DNA of 21,704 nt from positions 1 to 21,704 of IMG/VR virus record IMGVR_UViG_3300030118_003100, one strand, 5' to 3'. The translations under genes were made by a program, and so were the position numbers. The stretch's first letter is position 1. Every line of letters starts with the position of its first letter. Source of the stretch: a virus. Under the pieces are notes generated by a model, which was not told the origin of the DNA, searched no databases, and saw only the letters and a program-made list of their open reading frames with translations. This document shows positions 1 through 8,731 of the stretch, in pieces.

Positions 1-1734
1 GTCTCGCAACGTAATGGCTTCAAAAGCATCATCACCACCTATGGTTAATTTTCCTGATGTTGAAGTCGTGCCGATGCCAACATTGCTGGAACTGTCAAAA
101 CGGACACATTCTGAACCAGCCGTTTCAATGGTAACGGTGTCTGCCGCCGCAAACCTAATCGCAGTATTTGTATCGCCTGAATGAATTATTTTATCAGATA
201 TTGTCAGGTCACCAGTGACAGTCATGCTATCAGCCGTTGTAGCTGCAGAAAGACTTATTGTTCCAGAACCATTTGGATTTACAACTACATTACCATTAGA
301 TGCACTAGTAATTTCATTACCATTTACATCTAAATCACCTCCAAGTTGTGGTGTTGTGTCTCCAACAACATTTGTTAGCGCAGTGCCAACACCTAACTCA
401 CCAGCATCAACTTTCTTTAATGCACCATCAGTTGCATCTAAAAACATAAGATGATCAGCAGAAGCAATAGTTGTATCAGCTAAACCACTAATAACACTAG
501 GATCAAGATGCTCTTCACTTATTGCATTATCTGCTATTTTTGCACCAGTAACAGCATCTGCAGCTAACTCTGCAGTAACAACCCCGCCATCTTTAATTGA
601 AACAGCACCACTGCTAACATCAAAATTATCAGAACTAAAACTAGCAACACCAAGATTCGATGCTGTAGCTGTCTCAGCCGTAATGGTGACAGTATTAGAT
701 GAAGCAGATGTATCAATGCCTTCACCTCCTGTAATAGTAAGTGTTTCACTATCTAGGTCGATAGCAATAGTACCGCTGTCTGTTGTTAAATCTAAATCTT
801 CTGCAGTAACTGTTGCATCTACATATGCTTTAATTGATTGTTGTGTAGCTAAATGACTAGCACTATTAGACGACATATCGTCTTCATCTTTGATAGATGT
901 GCCGCTTATTGTGCCATTGAGAACTGCGCTTGTAAGTGTTTTGTTTGTTTCTGTAACTGATAAATCTTTATAATAATCAGTAACAACACTTACATCCATG
1001 CGTTTAAGTGTGCCAGCATCGCTTACAAGAAGCTCGTCAGTAGCCGCTAGACCTGATGTTAGAGCTGTTTGGGCTGATATAGTATCTGTGTTTAGTTTTG
1101 CGCCTGTAACGCCTGTGTCTGCTATTTTGGCTGTAGTTACAGAAGCACTATCTAGTTTTGCTGTTGTGACTGCTCCGTCATTTATTTTAGCTGTAGTAAC
1201 TGCGCTATCTGCAAGCATTGCACTTGTAATACCACCTGTATCGATTGCTTGTGCTACTGGCTCAATATCACCTGATGTTTCATTAAATCTTAGATATTTA
1301 CCTACCCTATCTGCTTTGAGTGGTAACTCCATGCTTGATGTAGCATCTTGATCTTTTAGTTTGATTGATCTGTCGTTGTCATCTGCTCTATCAGCTTGCA
1401 TAGCAGTAAAACGGTCAAGTTCACGATTGAGTGTTGCAACTGCAAAAGCACCTGATGTAGGAAAGTCAGTAGTCCTAGCAAGAGGTATGTCACGAGTGAT
1501 AACAACAGTAGAGCCGCCACTAGCACCAGTGACAGACATAGTAATGGTGCCAGTACTACCATCACCACCGGATACAGTATAATGAGTAGTAATTGTTTTA
1601 AGAGTACCATCAACATAAACCTTTAAATCGCCATTATCAAAGAACTCAAAAGGCACAGTAAAACTAGTCTGTGTTACCCCCTGGGCTACAGTGTACGATA
1701 CTCTTGGTGTATTATCTGCCAAACTAATAGTCAT
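1..1734 (-). CDS. Tail fiber protein, T7 gp17-like N-terminus (3' end cut by window edge)
   Basis: Receptor-binding fiber attached to the podovirus tail. The frame is open without a stop from the ATG at 1734 to base 1 (578 codons), so the C-terminal, host-recognising part is missing. Residues about 11-130 look like the T7 tail-fiber N-terminal attachment domain: a beta-rich start (SYTVAQGVTQTSFTVPFEFF), VYVDGT, ITRDIPLARTTDF, then a helix with LNRELDRFTAMQADRADD. Residues about 168-217 and 385-415 are decapeptide repeats of the TTAKI type. A motif ending in SIKAYVD lies near 299-306, and NVGIGTT near 551-557 is common in marine phage fibers. An SD-like AGGG lies about 9 nt before the ATG, in the 32-nt gap after the internal virion gene. 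The position after the gp16-like gene is the same as in T7. The terminal domain, any intramolecular chaperone and the trimer tip cannot be judged. Confidence 0.9.
   Translation of the reverse strand, partial: MTISLADNTPRVSYTVAQGVTQTSFTVPFEFFDNGDLKVYVDGTLKTITTHYTVSGGDGSTGTITMSVTGASGGSTVVITRDIPLARTTDFPTSGAFAVATLNRELDRFTAMQADRADDNDRSIKLKDQDATSSMELPLKADRVGKYLRFNETSGDIEPVAQAIDTGGITSAMLADSAVTTAKINDGAVTTAKLDSASVTTAKIADTGVTGAKLNTDTISAQTALTSGLAATDELLVSDAGTLKRMDVSVVTDYYKDLSVTETNKTLTSAVLNGTISGTSIKDEDDMSSNSASHLATQQSIKAYVDATVTAEDLDLTTDSGTIAIDLDSETLTITGGEGIDTSASSNTVTITAETATASNLGVASFSSDNFDVSSGAVSIKDGGVVTAELAADAVTGAKIADNAISEEHLDPSVISGLADTTIASADHLMFLDATDGALKKVDAGELGVGTALTNVVGDTTPQLGGDLDVNGNEITSASNGNVVVNPNGSGTISLSAATTADSMTVTGDLTISDKIIHSGDTNTAIRFAAADTVTIETAGSECVRFDSSSNVGIGTTSTSGKLTIGGDDAFEAITLRD
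490..582 (-). repeat. Decapeptide repeats in the fiber shaft, cluster 2
   Basis: Fiber residues about 385-415 repeat the same 10-residue pattern: VVTAELAADA, VTGAKIADNA, ISEEHLDPSV. The cluster lies about 170 residues after the first one, with a globular-looking segment between them. Confidence 0.7.
1084..1233 (-). repeat. Decapeptide repeats in the fiber shaft, cluster 1
   Basis: Residues about 168-217 of the fiber hold about five units spaced exactly 10 residues apart: SAMLADSAVT, TAKINDGAVT, TAKLDSASVT, TAKIADTGVT, GAKLNTDTIS. The DNA has diverged between units, so this is a protein-level repeat. Such T-A-K-I/L repeats are known in fiber shafts and probably form a trimeric stalk. Confidence 0.85.
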
Positions 1735-1766
1735 GTCGTTACCCTACAAAAAAATAAAATTAAAAT

Positions 1767-4700
1767 CTATCTATTTCTAAATACTCTACCTAAGTCTTGT
1801 TCTGCTTCAACTATTGCTTGTGCATCTTGATCAGCACCAGTGACCCAGCCATATAAAAGACTACTTGCACCCCCAACGATTGGCGTACCTTGAAATGGTA
1901 ATTGCTCACCAATATCTGTTAAATCACCATCACCTGTCATTAAGTTTGTAATTGCTTCAGTAAGTTCTGATACTTGTCCAAATGGCGCACCTAATGGGTC
2001 AGTAGCTGCATCGTATTTGCTAGCATTATATCTACCTTGCAAAAAAGGATTATCTTTATCTACCACACCATGCGCTATCATATTTTGTAAAGCCATATAA
2101 TATATATCTGCATACACACCCAGCACACCACTGCGCTCAACTATCTTTTGAAACAACTCTGGCTTATCCTTTGTATCAAACCACCAATCAGGCTTTTGTA
2201 TGTGTAAAGAAAGGTACGCAAAACCAAGCATACCTAACATACCTTGCATACGATACTTTCTTGCAGGGTCTGTCATTGCTAGTGGCAATCTACTTGTAGC
2301 AGCAACAGTCCAACTTAAAAGACTATATGGCAAAGTCATAGCACCTGACTCAAACCTTACCATTTCAACATCACCAGTTGACATACGAGCATCAACTTTT
2401 AAACCAAGTTTATCAGTCAATGCGCTACGTTGAAAATATATAACGCCATCCATAGCGGCTGGTCTGTCCATTGCTTGTGACATAAGAATAGTATTTTGTG
2501 TTTGTAAATTAATTGCTGTTTGAACTTTACGTTTAAGGTCACGTTGCGCTGGTGTGTCTACAGACCACTCACTCATATTTAAAAGATGAAATCTACCAAC
2601 ACTAAGTTTCTGTGATTCAATAATATCTTCACCAGTTTGTTTTTTTAAATTACCAATAGCCTGTAAGTCTTCTAACTCAAGACCAAGTCTTGACATTTTT
2701 TCTGCATCACGCGCATCTATTTTTTCATTTTTAGCAACTTTAATTGCTATTTCAGCTATTTCATCTGCTTGCATAACAGCATTTAGCAAACGTAACTGTT
2801 TTGTAAATGCGCCTAAAAAATTACCAAATGGTGAATTAAAATAAAGCCCTTGCATACGCTCAAGACCTTTTTCAATCATCGTTTCGTTCTTTGTAATTAA
2901 ATGATCACCATCAATTCTTCTTGTTATAAAATCCATGTTTGCTGCTAGTTCCATACCATAGAGCATCTTTGCCTGGTCTTTTCTAGCTTTTGTAAGCAAA
3001 GGATAGTTTGCAGTATCTATAAGAGGTGCAATATTTTTAAGAACACCACGCTCTAAAACAAAGATACCCAACTCAGAAACAGATGCTACTGCAGTTGCTG
3101 GCAGATAAGTCATAGAAGTAATTTTTCTTAAAGCATTAGCTATTCTAGTATTTAATGCTGTTGGGTCTTGTATTTGTACTCTAAATATTCTTTCAACATC
3201 TGTAGTAAAGTCAGCTTTCATAGCTGCAATTTCTTTATCTGTATTGCCGTTTAATCTACCTTCTGTTTCTATTATTCCAAGTAAATCATCAAGACTTTGA
3301 CGACCAAAGACTCTTGCCCACTCTGCTCTTCTACCTGTCTGTGAAAAATACTCCATCATTCCTTGCATATCTGTTCTAAGATAATCAACAATTTTGTACT
3401 CAGGTATGTCTAATGTTCTTCTTCTAATAAAATAAATATCATCTTTTGGCACACCATTACTTACATCAAGTAGTTCGTCATCAACTTTGCCACTAATAAT
3501 ATCGTTTACAGTTTCTCTTGCTGCTTTGTCTGGGTCAAGCTCTCGTAAACTTTCTGTTATACCAGCCTTTTTGTTTAACGCTCTGATTGCATCTATATCT
3601 GCTTTAGGTACATATCTGCCCCATCTTTTATTTTTAGCATCCCAAAACTGTGTAAGAGGATTTTCTCTGTAATGTTTTGCAAGAATATTTACCAAGCCTT
3701 GTTGTTGTTCTTCTGTTGCTAGCTTTGCCTGGTCAAAACGTATTGTTACTACAAAGTTTGGTTTAGCTCGACCTTCACGCACAATGCCTTCAAAATAAGT
3801 AAGCTCGTCTTGTTTGTAGTTTAGTTCGTTTTTAAGGCTTGCAATATGATCAAGTTCTTTTTTTGTAAGTTGTGCATCCTCTGGTATATCATTGTATTTA
3901 TCTAACTGATTTTTGATTTCATTTATTCTTGTATTCAGTGATTTAACAATAGGGTCAGCTTGTGCTGCATTTACTATTGCACCAGTATCAGACAAATAAA
4001 TTCCCATTTGCTCCATTTTTTTATCAAGCGCATTAAATAAATCTTGTTCAATATCTGTTTTAGTATTGTTTGCAGCAAACTCTGGGTCTTCAAAACGTAT
4101 ACGCCTTGCTAACATCATATCAACAAACTCAGCAAAAGACATCTTATCAGTTTCGCCAAATGCACGCTCAACAGCATTTACAGCAGGGTCAATATCTTGA
4201 TCAACAATCGGTAGCTTAGAACGCTCTGCAGTCACATCATCTTTTATGTATCTTGAAAATGCTCTTTGCAAATCGTCATATAACTGTTCACCCATTAACT
4301 CGCCAAGAAACGCCCTAGCTTGCAAAGATTGATTATTAAAGCCGTATTTAACGTCAGGCACATTACCTTGCAAAGTTACAGATGCATTATTTGTAAGATT
4401 TGCAAACATCATTTTTACTGTAGCTGGTGTTTTTTTATTAAGTAGTTGTCTTAGGCTTGGGCTGTTTTTATAAAAAGGTGTTTTTAAAATCCAATTTAAA
4501 ACATTTGGTTTTACATCTTTGCCCTCTGCCAGCATTTGTAATGCTTCTCTATTCATTCTATTTTCATATTGCGGTACAGTTTCGTTTGCACCACGAGCAG
4601 AACGCGCATGTCTCATCTCATGATATAAAACAAACCTTGCCCATTCTTCTGGCGTTTGAAAATAAAAGTCTGGTAATGGTTCTACACCTTCAACTCTTGG

Positions 4701-6008
4701 TTTTGACCAAGGTTTATTTTTCCAATTATTTAATAAATATTCTTCATCCCAATATATTTTACCTTCTTCACCCTTAAATTTAGCAGCTACATAATCATCA
4801 CGCCCAGGGTCTTGTGGTACTTTGCCTCTTACAACTTTAGCTGTTTTTGGTGCAGATGAATCTTGTTTAGTAGCAGGGTCTACTCTTTGTTTTGGCTTTG
4901 GATTTTTTTTATTTTTAAGGGCATTTAAATCTACAAGAACAGCCTGACCGCTAGGTGAATCTAATCCTGCAAGAGAATTTTTAACTCTTTCTAAAACCCC
5001 TTCTACTTTTTTTATTATTTCATCTATTTCATCATTAGTTATATCTTTTAATTTTCTACCTTCTAATCCAATCCCACCAGTTTCAAACTCAAAATTTTCA
5101 TCTAAAATATCTCTTGTCTGTGCAGATAAATCGCCACCCAAAAGGACTTCTTCACCATCTTGATTGCGAATTATGATACTACCTGCTTCGCTTCTTTCAA
5201 CTACTGGTGCATTATAAGAATTACCAGCAGCATCAAATACAACAATAGTTTCCCCTTGTTGTCCTGCAACATCATCCCTTGTTATTGGCGCTTCATCAAA
5301 CATATCGACTGTATCACCAACCTGCACACCACTTTTATAATCACGAAATTTTTTTGCTGCTTGCTGAACAACTGGTTTTGCTGATCTAAATGCACTTGGA
5401 GCAGAACTTATTAAGCTACTAAATAAAGTTGTTGCTGCAATATTGGTTGCTGCTTCCCCTGGCGTTGCTAAATCATCAAATGGATAACGTATTGTTTCAC
5501 CTGCAACCGCAGAATAAAAACCACCCTTTGCGCCAGCCGCTGCTGATGCTTTAATACCCATACCACCCTTAACAATAGTGCCTAAAGGTGTTCCAATAAA
5601 AGGTATCGCAAATGCAATATTTAATGGATCAATAAGACCAGCAAGCAAAGAGCTTGGACTGTACCAACTCTTTGTTTCCATACGCTGTCGTCTTAATTGA
5701 TTCTCTTTGATAGTATTTATGCGATAATCAAATTGTTCTTTGCTTTGTGAGCCGACCAAATCAGCAGCATGGTTTATTATAAAATCATCATCTAATTCAG
5801 AAAGTGCATTTACAAAATTAAAACTAGCATCTTCCTTGCCAGCAAACATCAACGCCTCTTCTGATTGACGTATTATTGGCTGATAAAAATAGCCAAGCTG
5901 GTCAGAAAAATTTTGAGTAAAAGATGAAGGAGCTACACGCCCTGCAATATCACCTACAGATTCATTTACAGCTAATTCACTTGCATATGTAACAGGTAAC
6001 AAACCCAT
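1767..6008 (-). CDS. Large internal virion (ejection) protein, gp16 position, with HExxH motif
   Basis: A protein of 1413 aa in the place of T7 gp16 (1318 aa), between the gp15-like protein and the fiber; it is expected to sit in the capsid core and be ejected at infection. A GTG at 6029 would add 7 residues, but the ATG at 6008 has an SD (AGGA) 7 nt upstream and starts just after the previous stop (TAA at 6012-6010), so it is preferred. Residues about 119-175 are hydrophobic and Gly/Ala-rich (LLAGLIDPLNIAFAIPFIG), a possible membrane-active segment. HEMRH at 463-467 fits the HExxH zinc-metallopeptidase signature, in the context EEWARFVLYHEMRHARSARG. The C-terminal third has hydrophobic helices (MLGMLGFAYLSLHIQ, GVYADIYYMALQNMIAHGV). 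No lytic transglycosylase motif like that of T7 gp16 was recognised. The internal-virion role comes from synteny and size; protease activity is inferred from one motif. Confidence 0.8.
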   Translation of the reverse strand: MGLLPVTYASELAVNESVGDIAGRVAPSSFTQNFSDQLGYFYQPIIRQSEEALMFAGKEDASFNFVNALSELDDDFIINHAADLVGSQSKEQFDYRINTIKENQLRRQRMETKSWYSPSSLLAGLIDPLNIAFAIPFIGTPLGTIVKGGMGIKASAAAGAKGGFYSAVAGETIRYPFDDLATPGEAATNIAATTLFSSLISSAPSAFRSAKPVVQQAAKKFRDYKSGVQVGDTVDMFDEAPITRDDVAGQQGETIVVFDAAGNSYNAPVVERSEAGSIIIRNQDGEEVLLGGDLSAQTRDILDENFEFETGGIGLEGRKLKDITNDEIDEIIKKVEGVLERVKNSLAGLDSPSGQAVLVDLNALKNKKNPKPKQRVDPATKQDSSAPKTAKVVRGKVPQDPGRDDYVAAKFKGEEGKIYWDEEYLLNNWKNKPWSKPRVEGVEPLPDFYFQTPEEWARFVLYHEMRHARSARGANETVPQYENRMNREALQMLAEGKDVKPNVLNWILKTPFYKNSPSLRQLLNKKTPATVKMMFANLTNNASVTLQGNVPDVKYGFNNQSLQARAFLGELMGEQLYDDLQRAFSRYIKDDVTAERSKLPIVDQDIDPAVNAVERAFGETDKMSFAEFVDMMLARRIRFEDPEFAANNTKTDIEQDLFNALDKKMEQMGIYLSDTGAIVNAAQADPIVKSLNTRINEIKNQLDKYNDIPEDAQLTKKELDHIASLKNELNYKQDELTYFEGIVREGRAKPNFVVTIRFDQAKLATEEQQQGLVNILAKHYRENPLTQFWDAKNKRWGRYVPKADIDAIRALNKKAGITESLRELDPDKAARETVNDIISGKVDDELLDVSNGVPKDDIYFIRRRTLDIPEYKIVDYLRTDMQGMMEYFSQTGRRAEWARVFGRQSLDDLLGIIETEGRLNGNTDKEIAAMKADFTTDVERIFRVQIQDPTALNTRIANALRKITSMTYLPATAVASVSELGIFVLERGVLKNIAPLIDTANYPLLTKARKDQAKMLYGMELAANMDFITRRIDGDHLITKNETMIEKGLERMQGLYFNSPFGNFLGAFTKQLRLLNAVMQADEIAEIAIKVAKNEKIDARDAEKMSRLGLELEDLQAIGNLKKQTGEDIIESQKLSVGRFHLLNMSEWSVDTPAQRDLKRKVQTAINLQTQNTILMSQAMDRPAAMDGVIYFQRSALTDKLGLKVDARMSTGDVEMVRFESGAMTLPYSLLSWTVAATSRLPLAMTDPARKYRMQGMLGMLGFAYLSLHIQKPDWWFDTKDKPELFQKIVERSGVLGVYADIYYMALQNMIAHGVVDKDNPFLQGRYNASKYDAATDPLGAPFGQVSELTEAITNLMTGDGDLTDIGEQLPFQGTPIVGGASSLLYGWVTGADQDAQAIVEAEQDLGRVFRNR

Positions 6009-6009
6009 A

Positions 6010-8271
6010 TTATATTCCTGGAATAACACGTTGAGCAGTTAAAATATCTGGCTCAACTTGAACGCCCTCTTGTAAAATACTTGCAGCTTGTATTGCTTTC
6101 ATTTTTACATCTCGCATCTTCAAAAGATTACCAGCACGAATACTGCGGAAATCAATAGTCATATTATCATCACCGTCTTGTACATAGTTACCCTGGCGGT
6201 CAACAACAAAATACCTAGGTTCGGTAACAGTTGATGATAAATCATGTTTTAAAAAATGTGTGTCTCCTAACTTAATATTAGGTTGTGACAGCGACCCTGT
6301 AAAAGCTGAAACAAAACTTGGCAGTCTCACTTGACCAACAACAGGCAAATCAAACCCCTCTTCTGCAAGTTTATTTGTTATTGTTCCTGCTATTCTTGGT
6401 ATATCAAAAGCTCCAGGCTGCATTACAGGCACTTCATTACTTGCAATAATTTTTTTTTCAACATGCTCAATAAATCTATCTTTATCTTCAAATGTTGCAA
6501 AATGTGCTTCAGGTGCAAATCTACTAACTGCTTCATTAAATAACAAATCAGTTTGCTGATAATTATTTCTTATGTGTTGTTTTAAGACTTCATCAGGATT
6601 ATCAAGTGTTCCATAAATACCAAAAGATGCTTCCACTAATTGATCTATAAATCTTACTGGAATAGCATCTTTAGAAGTATTTAATTCATCTGATACAATA
6701 TCAGATACATATGTTCTAAACTCATCTCTACTTTGTTTTGCAAGTGTTCCATCTTTTTCCATTACAGCATCAATACCTAATACTTGTAATCCTCTTGCAT
6801 AGTTACTTCTTCTTGTTTGAATATCACCAGTAGCAAATCTTAAAACATGTTCTCTTACTTTATTATAATCACCACCATAGGCTACAGTTGCATCTAACAT
6901 TCTACCAAGTGCAGTATTATTTATACCTTCGATTTGTCTGGTGCCACCTATTGGGTCGCGTGACGCATGAAACAATATCTGCATGGTGTTTTGTATTTGA
7001 TTAGCATCAACTTCTGCACCAGATATAATTCTATCTGTTATTGTCTTAAAATGTTTTGGTAATCTATTGTGAGTTTTAACATAATTTATTAATTGTTGCT
7101 GTGGCTTATTAACTTGTTTACCTGGCACAAACTCTGCAAGTGTAATTTGATTAACAACATTATTAGAAAAATAATCATCAGCCATAGACTTTGTTATTTG
7201 ACCAATAACATTTGTATCATTTGATTCAAATAATGATGTAGTAAGTAAATTATCTGCAAATAGTTTTTCTTCATCTTTGATTGCACTCATTCTTTGAGCA
7301 AGATTATTAAGTGTTGCAGGGCTAGCTTCTTCAAATGCAGCGCGTAAACTTACTGCTTGTTCTGGTGATAAACCTATTTGTATTAATTCTTCTCCAAACT
7401 GTTCTGTTGCATAAGAACCATCACGCAAAGATTTATCTAACAGTGTAGTTAATCTTACAGCATTTAGATTAGGTGTATTTTGTTTTATGTTTAATATTGT
7501 TCCTAATGCAAAAACCCTTTTGCTTTCTTGTATAGTATTAGACCTTTGGCTTGGCGTATATTGAGGATTATTATCAAATATTGTTTTATCATCTTTTTCA
7601 ATAACATCCATTAATTCTAATGCAGCTTGAGCATCACCTGCTGCCAATAGATTTTCAACATCTTGAAAACGATTATATGTAAGTTTTAAATGATCTATTA
7701 CTGCTGATTGCTCAGACCTTTGATGTAAACTTTTTAATTTACCAATTTTATATTGACTTATAGAAGTTTGAGCTTGCTGTTGATACTGAGCTTGTAAGAT
7801 TTGATCAAAATCTTGTTCAAGCAATGCAGACTGTTGTGAAACATATGCTAACGCTTGTTCTTCAAATTTTTCTGGGTCATCATATTCATTTGCTAATCTA
7901 AGCAATTCTTCATTTAGTACATTCTCTGTTGCTACAGCAAATCGTTTATTATAAAGATTTTGTGCTTGAGTAGAGCGTTCTCTTTCTTGTCCAAAAAAAC
8001 CAGTACCTTTTTCAAATTTATTTGGTGCAGTATTTGGTATAATTTTACCATTTTCATCACGCTCATATATCGGTTGTGATGCTGCTGCTTCTAAATCTCC
8101 TTGTTCAAATTGTTCTTTTGCTTTTGCAATACTAAAATCTGCAACACCTTGTACTGCTCGTGCCATTGCCATATCTGCACGAAACTTTCCACCATCATCA
8201 TTCGTAATACGCACTACACCAATAGGCTGATTGGTTGCAGTTTGTCTTGAGCGTTTTATAAATTCTACCAT
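6010..8271 (-). CDS. Internal virion protein, gp15-like
   Basis: A 753-aa soluble, largely helical protein; T7 gp15 has 747 aa and the same position, between the gp14-like gene and the giant gp16-like gene. In T7 such proteins form the internal core and then the channel across the periplasm. The N-terminal part is rich in Gln, Glu and Ala and has coiled-coil character (residues about 100-190, including QAQYQQQAQTSISQYK); no membrane segment or catalytic motif is seen. The start at 8271 is 4 nt after the upstream stop with no clear SD, which suggests translational coupling. The stop is immediately followed by the ATG of the next gene at 6008. The gene is among the most AT-rich of the window: 15 G/C in 60 bases at 7441-7500 by hand count. 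The call rests on size, order and composition rather than on a recognised domain. Confidence 0.75.
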   Translation of the reverse strand: MVEFIKRSRQTATNQPIGVVRITNDDGGKFRADMAMARAVQGVADFSIAKAKEQFEQGDLEAAASQPIYERDENGKIIPNTAPNKFEKGTGFFGQERERSTQAQNLYNKRFAVATENVLNEELLRLANEYDDPEKFEEQALAYVSQQSALLEQDFDQILQAQYQQQAQTSISQYKIGKLKSLHQRSEQSAVIDHLKLTYNRFQDVENLLAAGDAQAALELMDVIEKDDKTIFDNNPQYTPSQRSNTIQESKRVFALGTILNIKQNTPNLNAVRLTTLLDKSLRDGSYATEQFGEELIQIGLSPEQAVSLRAAFEEASPATLNNLAQRMSAIKDEEKLFADNLLTTSLFESNDTNVIGQITKSMADDYFSNNVVNQITLAEFVPGKQVNKPQQQLINYVKTHNRLPKHFKTITDRIISGAEVDANQIQNTMQILFHASRDPIGGTRQIEGINNTALGRMLDATVAYGGDYNKVREHVLRFATGDIQTRRSNYARGLQVLGIDAVMEKDGTLAKQSRDEFRTYVSDIVSDELNTSKDAIPVRFIDQLVEASFGIYGTLDNPDEVLKQHIRNNYQQTDLLFNEAVSRFAPEAHFATFEDKDRFIEHVEKKIIASNEVPVMQPGAFDIPRIAGTITNKLAEEGFDLPVVGQVRLPSFVSAFTGSLSQPNIKLGDTHFLKHDLSSTVTEPRYFVVDRQGNYVQDGDDNMTIDFRSIRAGNLLKMRDVKMKAIQAASILQEGVQVEPDILTAQRVIPGI

Positions 8272-8275
8272 AGTT

Positions 8276-8731
8276 TTAACTCATATCCCGTGCTGCGCCT
8301 GTTAAACTGCTTATGGCACTAGCAATACCTTGTTTATAAGCAGCACTACCTTGTTGACGGAAACGTGATTGCGTAAGCTGACTTTGTGTAAACACAGCAT
8401 CTATTTCCATATCTGCTTGTGTATCAATACGAGCTAAATCTCTTGCAACAACCTCTTCTTGCCTATCACGCATAGCTTGTATGCTTCTATCACTAATATC
8501 TCTACCAGTTATACCAACCAATGCAATATTTGTTGCATCATCTTCTATATAAGTACGAAAACGGTCTGCATGCTGTTGTTGCGCTTGCAATCTACGAGTT
8601 TCAGCCTCTGCTCTTGACCGATATTCTTCGCGTTTAGCATTAAGTTTTGCTTGCTGTTTAGCTGTGTAACCTGCCTTGTAGGACATACCTGCAGATACTA
8701 ATGCGCCACCTGCTGCTATCAATTCAAACAT
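8276..8731 (-). CDS. Internal virion protein, gp14-like
   Basis: A 151-aa protein with a short hydrophobic Gly/Ala N-terminus (MFELIAAGGALVSAGMSYKAG) followed by a long charged and Gln-rich helix (KQQAKLNAKREEYRSRAEAE, QAQQQHADR) and a Gly/Ser/Ala tail. This architecture is typical of the T7 gp14 class (196 aa in T7), which is ejected first and forms the outer-membrane pore. It lies between tail tube B and the gp15-like gene, exactly the T7 order without gp13. Its ATG shares one base with the tail-tube-B stop (TAATG), and a GAGGT SD lies about 8 nt upstream. The pore role is inferred from family knowledge. Confidence 0.78.
   Translation of the reverse strand: MFELIAAGGALVSAGMSYKAGYTAKQQAKLNAKREEYRSRAEAETRRLQAQQQHADRFRTYIEDDATNIALVGITGRDISDRSIQAMRDRQEEVVARDLARIDTQADMEIDAVFTQSQLTQSRFRQQGSAAYKQGIASAISSLTGAARDMS

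Noticed and set aside
215-1616. Several open frames in both directions inside the fiber region
   Set aside because: The whole stretch is one uninterrupted minus-strand frame with clear fiber motifs; the others are shadows of its Thr/Ala-rich codons.
1735-1766. T-rich tract between the internal virion gene and the fiber as a terminator
   Set aside because: No GC-rich stem precedes the T-run; it is ordinary AT-rich spacer containing the fiber SD.
4457-5384. Plus-strand open frames opposite the gp16-like gene (for example 4457-4777, 5160-5384)
   Set aside because: They are antisense shadows of a long minus-strand gene, with low-complexity or Cys/Phe/Ile-rich translations and no SD or neighbours on that strand.
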